Assembly (NCBI RefSeq): GCF_947286155.1
Contig: NZ_CAMYPD010000049.1
Span: 1 to 16,923 of the forward strand
Direction: 5' to 3'
DNA from: an uncultured Tessaracoccus sp.
Lineage (GTDB): Bacteria; Actinomycetota; Actinomycetes; Propionibacteriales; Propionibacteriaceae
DNA length: 16,923 bases
Of this stretch, positions 6,606 through 13,873 are shown piece by piece. Positions within the stretch are counted from its first letter, which is position 1. Every line of letters starts with the position of its first letter. Position numbers and translations under genes: made by a program. The notes under the pieces are model-generated. The model had not been told where the DNA came from. It worked only from the letters and a program-made list of their open reading frames with translations, and searched no databases.

Positions 6606-6986
6606 CTACAGCCTCACGAGCGCGTAGGCGATGCCCGCAAACGCGCAAGCCCACAGTATGCTGGCGAACGTACCGATGATGAACACCTCGCCGAGCCGGG
6701 GGTCGTCGCCATTGCGCAGCTCGGGGTAGCGCCCCAAACCCTTGACGGCAAGGATAAATGCGAGGCCAGACGGGAAGCCCGCGACGATGCAGGCGTAGGT
6801 GGCGGCGCGTTCCAGCATGCCGATCCAGCGACCGCCCGGAAGCCTTTGCCAAGTGTCGAGGATCGTCGGGTCAGGGTTCGGTTGCGGCGGGTTGATGTGA
6901 CGCAGCAGCGCCCGGATCACCGGGTTTGCGAACACCGCCAGGAGGCCACAGCCAGCGATGATCAGCGCCTGCAGGAGTACATGCAT
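6606..6986 (-). CDS. Three-helix membrane protein paired with the SatD-like gene
   Basis: The protein is 126 aa. Hydrophobic segments lie at about residues 3-22, 62-82 and 101-124. The middle carries GGRWIGMLER (51-60), then AVKGLGRY and VFIIGTFAS. The order GG..IG.LER, K...RY, E..IIGT..S resembles the C-terminal membrane part of DUF3307-type proteins, which are often encoded beside SatD genes. The ATG at 6986 has GGAGG about 7 nt upstream. It is divergent from the SatD-like gene with only 36 bases between starts, so the two probably share control. The first ATG of the partner lies immediately beyond this gap. Function is unknown; a membrane-acting output of the SatD-like protein is speculation. 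Confidence 0.72.
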   Translation of the reverse strand: MHVLLQALIIAGCGLLAVFANPVIRALLRHINPPQPNPDPTILDTWQRLPGGRWIGMLERAATYACIVAGFPSGLAFILAVKGLGRYPELRNGDDPRLGEVFIIGTFASILWACAFAGIAYALVRL

Positions 6987-7010
6987 GGCTTCCCTCCAGT
7001 GTGGTTAAGC

Positions 7011-7016
7011 TATTAT
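7011..7016 (+). promoter_or_regulatory. -10 box of the SatD-like gene (candidate leaderless start)
   Basis: TATTAT is followed by exactly 6 bases and then the ATG at 7023. No SD precedes that ATG and no strong -35 is seen. The AT-rich 7001-7025 stretch stands out in this region and is consistent with a promoter. Confidence 0.5.
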
Positions 7017-7022
7017 CTTCAT

Positions 7023-7679
7023 ATGGAAGAAATGCAGGTTTTTTCTACATGTGCAGCGGTGGTGGCGGACATCGTCAGTTCGCGCGCCTCGGATCGCGGA
7101 CAATCCCACGCGTACGTGCTCGATGCCATCGCCCAAACCAACGCCAACATAGCCCAACTCGATCCGCTGCGGGTCACGGTGGGTGACGAAATCCAGGGCG
7201 TCTACGCAACACTCGGCGAGGCCTTCGCCGCCACATTCGCCCTTCGCAACCTGCTGGCTGGGCACGTCGATCTCCGCTTCGGCATCGGCGTGGGCGAGGT
7301 GAGGATCATCGACTCCGAGCGCGGCATCCAGGACGGCTCCGCCTGGGTGCTCGCGCGGGAAGCGATCGAGGCGGTGGAGCAGCAGTCGCGTGAGCCTGGC
7401 CGACGGGGCCTCCGCACCGCCGTCCGCGACGACACACCTTCCGCGAATCCGCTTGTGGAGCCGGCGGCGCAACTCATCGATGCGCACCTCGCGGCGCTTG
7501 GCGCGGGGGCGCGGGAATCGTTCTCTGCGCTGTATGAGGGGCTGGACAACCAGCAGGCTGCGGAGCGCCTGGGGATTACCGCGTCAGCGAACTCCCAGCG
7601 GGTGAACAACAACCAGCTCCGCCCGCTGCTCGCGATGGCGCAGGCGCTCACCGCGCTGGGAGGTACCGACGAAAAGTGA
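7023..7679 (+). CDS. SatD-family protein with C-terminal helix-turn-helix
   Basis: The protein is 218 aa. The N-terminal domain has VVADIVSSRASDRG (13-26), RVTVGDEIQGVY (50-61), LRFGIGVGEV (84-93) and QDGSAWVLAREAIE (103-116), all SatD-family marks. A helix-turn-helix-like segment, LDNQQAAERLGITASANSQRVNN, lies at about 174-196, suggesting DNA binding. The D16, G54-D55 and FGIGVGE features resemble the metal-site layout of class III nucleotide cyclases, but the usual substrate lysine before GD is a valine, so catalysis is doubtful. The start at 7023 fits the -10 spacing; ATG 7032 is an alternative. The stop codon TGA (7677-7679) is the first three bases of repeat copy B. Family is fairly sure, activity unknown. 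Confidence 0.82.
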   Translation: MEEMQVFSTCAAVVADIVSSRASDRGQSHAYVLDAIAQTNANIAQLDPLRVTVGDEIQGVYATLGEAFAATFALRNLLAGHVDLRFGIGVGEVRIIDSERGIQDGSAWVLAREAIEAVEQQSREPGRRGLRTAVRDDTPSANPLVEPAAQLIDAHLAALGAGARESFSALYEGLDNQQAAERLGITASANSQRVNNNQLRPLLAMAQALTALGGTDEK

Positions 7680-7753
7680 CCGTTATCCTCCACTAGAAGC
7701 CGACGACCCCCCAGCTTTCGGCGATTTTTTGCAGGCGTGGAGGAAAACGGTCA
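7677..7753. repeat. Palindromic repeat, copy B (77 bp), inverted relative to copy A
   Basis: Reverse-complemented, it aligns end to end with copy A: 12 substitutions and one extra base by hand. The terminal arm at 7677-7693 matches copy A exactly, while the other end, at 7737-7753, differs at one base (AAAACGG for ATAACGG on the plus strand). The conserved middle includes the A6-containing block CTGCAAAAAATCGCC. It supplies the stop codon of the SatD-like gene and fills most of the gap between that gene and the converging typA, where a terminator would be expected. Confidence 0.9.
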
Positions 7754-7786
7754 AACGGGCGCTCGGCACCGTCGGCGGCGCTGCGC

Positions 7787-9649
7787 TCAGGCCCTCTTTT
7801 CGCGGTTGCGGATCTTGGAGCGCTCGTGGGCGCTCAGGTGCACCTTGCGAATCCGCACAATCTCAGGCGTCACCTCGAGGCACTCGTCGGCCGCGCAGAA
7901 CTCGAGCGACTGCTCCAACGACAGCTGCTTCGGCGGGACGAGCCGCTCGAGCTCCTCGCCAGTGGAGGAGCGCACGTTGGTGAGCTTCTTCTCTTTGGTG
8001 GGGTTCACGTCCATGTCGTCCGGGCGCGGGTTTTCTCCCACCACCATGCCTTCGTACACCTCGGCGCCGGGGCCGACGAACATCGTTCCCCTCTCCTGGA
8101 GGTTGAACAGCGCGTAGGAGGTGACGACGCCGGTGCGGTCGGCGACGAGCGAGCTGGTCGGACGCGTGCGGAAGTTGCCGTGCCAGGGTTCGTAGCCCTC
8201 GGCAACGTGGTTCATGATGCCAGTGCCGCGCGTTTCCGTGAGGAATTCGGTGCGGAACCCAATCAGGCCACGCGCCGGCACGATGAACTCCAGTCGTACC
8301 CAGCCGGTGCCGTGGTTCACCATCGTCTCCATGCGCCCGCGCCTGAGCCCCATCAGCTGCGTGACGGTGCCCAGGAACTCCTCGGGCACGTCGACGGTGA
8401 GTCGCTCGGTGGGTTCGTGTAGCTTGCCGTCGATCATTTTGGTGACCACCTGCGGTTTGCCGACGGTGAGCTCGAACGATTCGCGGCGCATCATCTCGAC
8501 GAGGATCGCCAGCTGCAGCTCACCTCGGCCCTGCACCTCCCACGTGTCGGGGCGGTCGGTGTTGCTCACGCGAATCGAGACATTGCCGATGAGCTCCTGG
8601 TCCAGGCGCGCCTTCACGAGCCGAGCCGTGAGATTCTTTCCTGATTTGCCCGCCAGCGGCGAGGTATTGATGCCGATTGTCATGGAGATCGACGGCTCGT
8701 CGACGTGGATGAGCGGCAGCGGCTTCGGGTTCTCGGGATCAGAGATGGTTTCGCCGATCATGATCTCTGGGATACCTGCGATGGCGACGATATCGCCCGG
8801 CCCCGCCTTCTCCGCGGGCTTGCGCTCGAGGGCTTCGGTCATCAGCAATTCCGTCAGCTTCACGGTTTGGACGCTCCCGTCGCGCTTGCACCACGCCACC
8901 TGCTGGCCGCGACGCAGCTCTCCACCCACCACGCGCAGCAGCGCAATACGCCCTAGGTAGGGCGAGGCGTCGAGGTTCGTGACGTGGGCTTGCAGCGTCG
9001 CACCCTCTTCGTACGTGGGCGCCGGGATGTGCTCGAACAGCGTTGCGAACAGCGGTTCGAGCGTCGTGGAGTCGGGCATGCTGCCGTCGGCGGGTTGGGT
9101 GAGCGAAGCCCGGCCGGCCTTCGCGGATGCGTAGACGATGGGGAAGTCGAGGCCGTCGGCAGCGTCGTCGTCGAGCAGGTCCATGAACAGGTCGTAGGTT
9201 TCGTCGACGACGGCGCTGATGCGCGCATCCGAGCGGTCTACCTTGTTCACCACCACGATGATGGGCAACTGCTTGGCGAGCGCCTTGCGCAACACGAAGC
9301 GGGTCTGGGGGAGTGGCCCCTCAGACGCGTCGACGAGGAGGATCACGCCGTCGACCATCTCCAGGCCGCGCTCCACCTCGCCGCCAAAATCGGCGTGGCC
9401 AGGGGTGTCGATGATGTTGATGACGGCGTCGGTGCCGTCGGGGCGACGGTGTTTGATCGCCGTGTTCTTCGCGAGGATCGTGATGCCCTTCTCGCGCTCA
9501 AGATCCATCGAGTCCATCACGCGGGCGTCGACGTCGGCACCTTCGCGGAACGCGCCGGACTGCCACAGCATCGAGTCGACCAGCGTGGTCTTCCCGTGGT
9601 CGACGTGGGCGATGATGGCGACGTTTCGCAGATCTTCACGGGTGGGCAT
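7787..9649 (-). CDS. typA: Ribosome-associated GTPase TypA/BipA
   Basis: This EF-G-like translational GTPase acts in ribosome assembly and stress or low-temperature adaptation. It is 620 aa, the normal length. The GTPase motifs are AHVDHGKT (14-21), DTPGH (81-85) and NKVD (135-138). The EF-G domain II and V region follows, and the C-terminal BipA-specific domain includes RGLIGFRTEFLTETRGTGIMNH and GPGAEVYEGMVVGENPR. The ATG at 9649 has AGGAG 5 nt upstream. The TGA is at 7787-7789. It converges on the SatD-like gene with repeat copy B between. A TACACT -10 candidate lies at 9678-9683. Function is very secure. Confidence 0.97.
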   Translation of the reverse strand: MPTREDLRNVAIIAHVDHGKTTLVDSMLWQSGAFREGADVDARVMDSMDLEREKGITILAKNTAIKHRRPDGTDAVINIIDTPGHADFGGEVERGLEMVDGVILLVDASEGPLPQTRFVLRKALAKQLPIIVVVNKVDRSDARISAVVDETYDLFMDLLDDDAADGLDFPIVYASAKAGRASLTQPADGSMPDSTTLEPLFATLFEHIPAPTYEEGATLQAHVTNLDASPYLGRIALLRVVGGELRRGQQVAWCKRDGSVQTVKLTELLMTEALERKPAEKAGPGDIVAIAGIPEIMIGETISDPENPKPLPLIHVDEPSISMTIGINTSPLAGKSGKNLTARLVKARLDQELIGNVSIRVSNTDRPDTWEVQGRGELQLAILVEMMRRESFELTVGKPQVVTKMIDGKLHEPTERLTVDVPEEFLGTVTQLMGLRRGRMETMVNHGTGWVRLEFIVPARGLIGFRTEFLTETRGTGIMNHVAEGYEPWHGNFRTRPTSSLVADRTGVVTSYALFNLQERGTMFVGPGAEVYEGMVVGENPRPDDMDVNPTKEKKLTNVRSSTGEELERLVPPKQLSLEQSLEFCAADECLEVTPEIVRIRKVHLSAHERSKIRNREKRA

Positions 9650-9677
9650 GGGCGCTCCTCACATTTGGGCCGTGCTG

Positions 9678-9683
9678 AGTGTA
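9678..9683 (-). promoter_or_regulatory. -10 box candidate for typA
   Basis: TACACT on the minus strand would give a start near 9671 and a short leader of about 22 bases holding the AGGAG. The -35 region is not recognisable. Confidence 0.35.
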
Positions 9684-9700
9684 CGCGCGTCGAGGCCCCT

Positions 9701-9757
9701 CCGCCTAGTCGTGCCCGGGAAGGTGACATGTGGTGCACTAGGCGGGGAACGCTCCCC
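9701..9757. promoter_or_regulatory. Inverted repeat upstream of typA
   Basis: CCGCCTAGT at 9701-9709 pairs with ACTAGGCGG at 9737-9745, and a smaller GGGGA/TCCCC hairpin lies at 9744-9757. Together they occupy the 162-base gap between the ABM gene stop and typA. The role could be a terminator for the ABM gene or an operator for typA; there is no U-tract. Confidence 0.35.
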
Positions 9758-9811
9758 GACGAGTGAGAGCGACGATGCGACGGCGAAGCGCGCCGCCGGA
9801 GGTCAACGCGG

Positions 9812-10132
9812 TCAGCTGACCTGCAGTTCGCCCATCTCGTCCCAGCCTTCGCCCTCGACGGTGCGGGAGACGATCTTGGGCGTGGCCGCCAGATGTGGAC
9901 GCATAGCTTCGAGGCCGGCCTGGAAATGCGGAGCATTGACGTGCGCTTCGCCGGCGCCGTCCTTGAACGCCTCGACGAGCACGAACTCGTTCGGATCTTC
10001 GACCGAGCGCGACCACTCGAACCAGAGGTTGCCCTCCTCGGCGCGGGTGGCGGCGGTGAACTCGGCGACGGCGTCCATCCACTGGTCGACGGACTCGGGC
10101 TTCACTTGGTACTTGACGACGATAAAGATCAT
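9812..10132 (-). CDS. Antibiotic biosynthesis monooxygenase (ABM) domain protein, putative quinol monooxygenase
   Basis: The protein is 106 aa and forms one ABM ferredoxin-like domain. VVKYQVKPESVDQWMDAVAEF begins the domain; NLWFEWSRSVEDPNEFVLVEAFKD and HVNAPHFQAGLEAMRP follow. This order (beta strand, helix, EGNLWFEWSRS, then H...PHF) is that of small YgiN/LsrG-like proteins. YgiN-type members oxidise quinols without a cofactor, while others act on different substrates, so the reaction here is open. The ATG at 10132 is the natural start and lacks a strong SD (GAGG only 1-2 nt away). It sits 162 bases upstream of typA and 76 downstream of the patatin gene, all on the same strand. Confidence 0.83.
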   Translation of the reverse strand: MIFIVVKYQVKPESVDQWMDAVAEFTAATRAEEGNLWFEWSRSVEDPNEFVLVEAFKDGAGEAHVNAPHFQAGLEAMRPHLAATPKIVSRTVEGEGWDEMGELQVS

Positions 10133-10208
10133 GCCTCGAGCCTAGGCGCTCCGATCAACGGATGCTCGCCGAAGCTCGCCGTGGTCTGCGCGCGGGCCAA
10201 GCCCCAGG

Positions 10209-11081
10209 TCACGCGCCCAGAAAGTCGAGGATCCGCGGGAGGTCGCGTCGGGTCTGTGCCACGCCCTGGATGTACACGTCGGTGAGACGGGCGACATTGC
10301 GCTCGGCGTTGGTGATGGGCATGCGATCCGGGCTCAGCACGAGGGCGTGTCCGTCCCGTTCGAGGTCGAAGAGCTCCTCGCGGGTGCGGTTGTAGTTAGC
10401 GGGCCGGGCGAACAACCCCTCGGCGACGGCGGGGTAGCGCCGCAGCGCCGCCCGCATCGCTCGCCGGGCGCGCTGCGGGCCCTTCACGTAGTCTCGGGTG
10501 CGGGTGGTGATGACGAGGAAGCGTCGGAACCCGGCCGCCTTCGCCGCGTCGATGGGGTAGCCGCCGGTAGGGCCGAGGGCGCCGTCGCAGTAGACCTCAC
10601 CGTCGATCACCGTCCAGGGCATGAGCAGCGGCATCGTCGACGACGCCCGCACCCGTCTGAGAAGGTCCAGCGGCTCCTCGATATCTTCTCTGCTCCAGTA
10701 CACCATCGCGCCGTCAGTAGCGCGGAAGCCGCCGATGGCGAAGGGCGCGGGGTTGGCCTGCACGGCATCGAAGTCGAGGGGGAGCACCTCACCGGGGAGA
10801 CTGGAACGCTCGTAGATCCACTCCGCGTTGAAGTAGCCGCGGCCACGCGCCCAGGAGCCCCAACCACCGAAGTCGCGTTCGGCGGCGAACTCGGTGAATG
10901 CGCGACGGGTACGCTCGCGGTCTCGGACGAGCCAGTTGACCGTGCAGGTGGAACCTGCGGAAATACCGCCCACCCAGCCAGTGCGGACGTCGCGTTCGAG
11001 CAGGACGTTGAGCACGCCGGAACTCCATGCGGCGCGCATGCCACCGCCCTCGAGGACGAGGGCGACGTCGCCGGCGATCAC
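10209..11081 (-). CDS. Patatin-like phospholipase family protein
   Basis: A Ser-Asp dyad hydrolase likely acting on acyl esters. The GTG at 11081 overlaps the stop of the DUF3151 gene as GTGA, giving 290 aa beginning VIAGDVALVLEGGGMRAAW. The oxyanion loop GGGMR lies at about 12-16. The nucleophile Ser41 is in GGISAGS and the catalytic Asp166 in the DGAL motif, all in the expected order. The sequence resembles the RssA/YjjU-type bacterial patatins. A longer frame to 11252 exists but would run backward through the upstream gene and lacks homology. Coupling to DUF3151 suggests co-expression. The substrate is unknown; lysophospholipase activity is the usual default. Confidence 0.9.
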   Translation of the reverse strand: MIAGDVALVLEGGGMRAAWSSGVLNVLLERDVRTGWVGGISAGSTCTVNWLVRDRERTRRAFTEFAAERDFGGWGSWARGRGYFNAEWIYERSSLPGEVLPLDFDAVQANPAPFAIGGFRATDGAMVYWSREDIEEPLDLLRRVRASSTMPLLMPWTVIDGEVYCDGALGPTGGYPIDAAKAAGFRRFLVITTRTRDYVKGPQRARRAMRAALRRYPAVAEGLFARPANYNRTREELFDLERDGHALVLSPDRMPITNAERNVARLTDVYIQGVAQTRRDLPRILDFLGA

Positions 11082-11515
11082 TGGGCCAGCGTCTGGAAGG
11101 CAGTTTCGGAGGAATCGCGCAGGAACTGGGCGCAGCGCGCCTGTTCGTCGGCTTCCCCGATTCGCCCTGCGGCTACGCTCAACGCCCACAATGCACGCAG
11201 GAACCCGCGGTTGGGCGCGTGCTCCCACGGCACGTGCCCGGTGCCTTTCCATCCGTTTCGACGCAGCGCATCGAGCCCGCGGTGGTAGCCGGTGCGCGCG
11301 TAGGCGTAGGCGGCGATGGACGACGCGAGCGTGTCGTCACGCAGACACGCCTCCGCCAACAGCGCCCACACGAGCGACGACTGCGGGTGGGCGGCCACGA
11401 CGTCCAGGAAGCCTTCTTTGCCAGCCTCCCGGATAGCCTCCACGGCAGGATCGACGGGCAGTTCTACCCGAACGTCGGTGGCCATCAAGTTCGGATGCGT
11501 CTCGGTCATGGGCAT
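11078..11515 (-). CDS. DUF3151 family protein
   Basis: The protein is 145 aa and matches the actinobacteria-restricted DUF3151 family: DPAVEAIREAGKEGFLDVVAAHP, then LAEACLRDD, AYAYARTGYHRGLDALRRNGW and HVPWEHAPNRGFLRALW. It is helical, soluble and of unknown function. ATG at 11515 and ATG at 11509 are both possible starts; neither has a good SD. It begins 35 bases past dhaM and its stop overlaps the patatin start (GTGA), so the pair is translationally coupled. Co-transcription with dhaKLM is plausible from the spacing. Confidence 0.9.
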   Translation of the reverse strand: MPMTETHPNLMATDVRVELPVDPAVEAIREAGKEGFLDVVAAHPQSSLVWALLAEACLRDDTLASSIAAYAYARTGYHRGLDALRRNGWKGTGHVPWEHAPNRGFLRALWALSVAAGRIGEADEQARCAQFLRDSSETAFQTLAQ

Positions 11516-11550
11516 AGCCTAGTGCCCCGGCGCGGAATGGTCACCGTCGG

Positions 11551-12261
11551 CTACTCTCCGAGCCCGCTCGCGATATATTTTACGACGGCATCCTGCGCGG
11601 CTGCGGCTTGCGGGCCTTGCGTGTAGACGTGCAGCATGTCGCCGCACACCGCGCCGAGCGCCATGAGGCTCACCGTCGATTTGGCATTGACGGGCTGCCC
11701 ATCGCCTCGGGCGATCGAAATCTCGGCGTCGAACTCCATCGCGAGGGCAGCGAGCTTGGACGCCGGTCGCGCGTGCAACCCGATCGGCGAGGTGAGCAAC
11801 ACCTGGGCTGAGTTCCCGTTCGACGAGTCGGACGCGGGCTCCACAGCGTCGACGGGGCCCCGGCCGAGCGCGGCCCACTTGGCGTCGAGCGCCGATTCGG
11901 CGGCGGCGATAACCTCGTCGAGCGAGCCCCCCATCGCGGCTGTGACTAACGCAGCGGTGAGCCCCTCGATGAGCGGCGCGGCTGCGATGCGCACCGGGTG
12001 CGGCGAATCCAGCAAGTCGATAGCGGTCTCGGCGCTCATGATGGCCGACCCCATGTCGACGAACACCGCGACGCCGTCGCTGCTAGCCACGCCCTCAATG
12101 GCCGTCATGACGGTGGCGGCATCCGTGCCGAGCGAGCCGTCGGGCATACCCGCGGCAATCGCCACAGGTGGCATCTCGCCGTGCACCATGACGGCCGCGA
12201 GGTCGAGCGCGGCCTGAGCGAGCGGGGCCGAATGCGATACGACGACGATGCCGACGCTCAT
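11551..12261 (-). CDS. dhaM: PTS-dependent dihydroxyacetone kinase phosphotransferase subunit DhaM (EIIA-Dha plus HPr domain)
   Basis: DhaM passes phosphate from the PTS to the ADP cofactor bound to DhaL. The ATG at 12261 overlaps the dhaL stop (ATGA) and gives 236 aa. The N-terminal EIIA-type domain begins SVGIVVVSHSAPLAQA with phosphoacceptor His10, and includes FVDMGSAIMSAETA. After an acidic linker (about 137-152) comes an HPr-like domain with GLHARPASKLA (His163) and the NAKSTVSLM segment near residue 192. No EI domain is attached, unlike the E. coli protein, so phosphate must come from a separate enzyme I. Function is highly secure. Confidence 0.96.
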   Translation of the reverse strand: MSVGIVVVSHSAPLAQAALDLAAVMVHGEMPPVAIAAGMPDGSLGTDAATVMTAIEGVASSDGVAVFVDMGSAIMSAETAIDLLDSPHPVRIAAAPLIEGLTAALVTAAMGGSLDEVIAAAESALDAKWAALGRGPVDAVEPASDSSNGNSAQVLLTSPIGLHARPASKLAALAMEFDAEISIARGDGQPVNAKSTVSLMALGAVCGDMLHVYTQGPQAAAAQDAVVKYIASGLGE

Positions 12262-12878
12262 GCCACCACCTCCGCCAGCGCTTGGACGAGCAGCGTCGCG
12301 GATGCGGCGCCCGGGTCGATGTGCCCGACGGAGCGCTGACCCAAATACGACGCCCGGCCCTTGCGCGCCACCATGGCTGCCGTGGCATCCCGCCCACGCG
12401 CGGCAGCGGCGACGGCTCGGGCCGCGGCTTCGGGAAACGGCGTGCCGGCGGCGTGCTCGCACTCGAGTGTCGCGACCGCCGGGGAGAGGGCGTCGAACAT
12501 GGTCTTGTCGCCCAGCTCCGACTTGCCGCGCTGCGCGAGCCCGTCGACGCCGGCGCGGAGTGCCTCAACGAACTGCGTATCGTTCACCTCCACAGCATCG
12601 ACGGGGAACGCCGCGGCCATGCGTAAAAACAGCGTGGCGAGCAGGGGGCCGCTCGTGCCGCCCACATGGCGCAGCAGCGACATGCCGATTGCCTTGCTCT
12701 GCGTCTGCAGCGTCGGGGCATCCAGCGCGTTGAGGGTCTCGTGCATGCCTCGGACGAGGTTCACGCCGTGGTCGGCATCGCCGATGTGGGAGTCCAACTC
12801 AGTGAGGTGTGCTTCGTGGTTGGCAACGAGCGCATCAAACCGTCGCAGCCACCTTGCCACGGTGCCGACGGCGATCAT
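12258..12878 (-). CDS. dhaL: Dihydroxyacetone kinase ADP-binding subunit DhaL
   Basis: DhaL carries ADP as a cofactor and phosphorylates dihydroxyacetone held by DhaK. The ATG at 12878 overlaps the dhaK stop (ATGA), giving 206 aa. The Mg-ADP motif ELDSHIGDADHGVNL has acidic residues at 29, 34 and 36, which match those of known DhaL proteins. The later KSELGDKTMFDAL and SVGHIDPGAAS blocks are also typical. Its position between dhaK and dhaM, with 4-base overlaps on both sides, implies a fixed ratio of subunits. Confidence 0.96.
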   Translation of the reverse strand: MIAVGTVARWLRRFDALVANHEAHLTELDSHIGDADHGVNLVRGMHETLNALDAPTLQTQSKAIGMSLLRHVGGTSGPLLATLFLRMAAAFPVDAVEVNDTQFVEALRAGVDGLAQRGKSELGDKTMFDALSPAVATLECEHAAGTPFPEAAARAVAAAARGRDATAAMVARKGRASYLGQRSVGHIDPGAASATLLVQALAEVVA

Positions 12879-13873
12879 GGCAGCACCTTTGCGAGGCCCT
12901 CGAGCGGCGATGGGGCATCGAGCCAGCGCAACATCTCGTCGTCGGCACGCAGCAGCGTGATGAAGCAGCCCGCCATGTTGAGCGACGTGACGAAGTTGCC
13001 GATTCCGCACCGCGCCACCTGTACGTCGGCTTTCCGAAGCAGCGGCAGCACCTCGCCGGTCATGAGTTGCAGCTCGATGAGCGGCGTCGCGCCAAGCCCA
13101 TTGACGAGCAGAGCGGCGCGGTGGCCGGCGAAATCGAGGTCGTGAAGGATGGGCTCGATGAGTGTTCGGGCAATCGACGACGCCTCGACGAGCGGCTCGC
13201 GGCGCCTGCCCGGCTCGCCGTGGATGCCGATGCCTACCTCGATTTCGTCCTCGGGAAGGTCGAACGTCGGCTGCCCGGCGCCCGGAGTCACGCACGATGT
13301 CAGCGCCACACCCATCGAGCGCACGTTCGCGCACACGCGCTCGGCGAGCACAACCAGCTCGTCGAGCGGCACGCCCGCATCCGCCGCCGCACCGACGATC
13401 TTCTCGACGAACACCGTCCCCGCCACGCCGCGCCGGCCAGCGGTGAAGGTGGAATCTTCGACGGCGACGTCGTCGGCGACGATAACCGTGCGCACGTCGA
13501 TGCCCTCGGCCTGTGCGAGTTCGGTAGCCATCTCAAAGTTCAGCACGTCGCCGGTGTAGTTCTTGACGATGCACAGCACCCCTGCGTCAGCATCGACAGC
13601 CTGGATGGCGGTGAGAATCTGCGTCGGATTAGGGGAGGTGAACATCTCTCCGACGACGGCGGCGTCCAGCATCCCTTCGCCCACGAAACCGCTGTGCAGG
13701 GGCTCGTGCCCTGCGCCCCCTCCGGAGACGACGGCGACCTTGCCGCGTCGAGGTTCATCGGCTCGAAACACGACGCGGTGCTCACTGTCGACCCGCAGAT
13801 CTGGACGAGTTGCGGCAAGGCCGCGGAGTGCATCGTCGACAACACTGTTCGGCGAATTGATGAGCTTTTTCAC
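12875..13873 (-). CDS. dhaK: Dihydroxyacetone kinase substrate-binding subunit DhaK
   Basis: DhaK binds dihydroxyacetone covalently through a histidine and presents it to DhaL-ADP/phosphate to form dihydroxyacetone phosphate, feeding glycolysis. The GTG at 13873 has AGGAAGGG 6 nt upstream and gives 332 aa. GGGAGHEPLH (51-60) and KNYTGD (104-109) are the substrate-pocket blocks, and His218 in GIGIHGEPG is the hemiaminal-forming residue, the same number as in E. coli. It is the first gene of a dhaK-L-M operon. No dha regulator or glycerol dehydrogenase gene is adjacent. The upstream gap to purA (13874-14057) is divergent, but no convincing dha promoter was seen. Confidence 0.96.
   Translation of the reverse strand: MKKLINSPNSVVDDALRGLAATRPDLRVDSEHRVVFRADEPRRGKVAVVSGGGAGHEPLHSGFVGEGMLDAAVVGEMFTSPNPTQILTAIQAVDADAGVLCIVKNYTGDVLNFEMATELAQAEGIDVRTVIVADDVAVEDSTFTAGRRGVAGTVFVEKIVGAAADAGVPLDELVVLAERVCANVRSMGVALTSCVTPGAGQPTFDLPEDEIEVGIGIHGEPGRRREPLVEASSIARTLIEPILHDLDFAGHRAALLVNGLGATPLIELQLMTGEVLPLLRKADVQVARCGIGNFVTSLNMAGCFITLLRADDEMLRWLDAPSPLEGLAKVLP

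Noticed and set aside
6500..7753. CRISPR-type repeats
   Set aside because: There are only two copies, in opposite orientation and 1.1 kb apart, with genes between them.
6500..7753. A composite transposon
   Set aside because: No transposase, integrase or target-site duplication is visible in or beside the block. Mobility remains a hypothesis.
10209..11252. A longer patatin protein starting at 11252
   Set aside because: The first 57 residues are Arg-rich shadow of the DUF3151 gene. The GTGA overlap at 11081 gives a compact patatin start just before the GGGMR loop.
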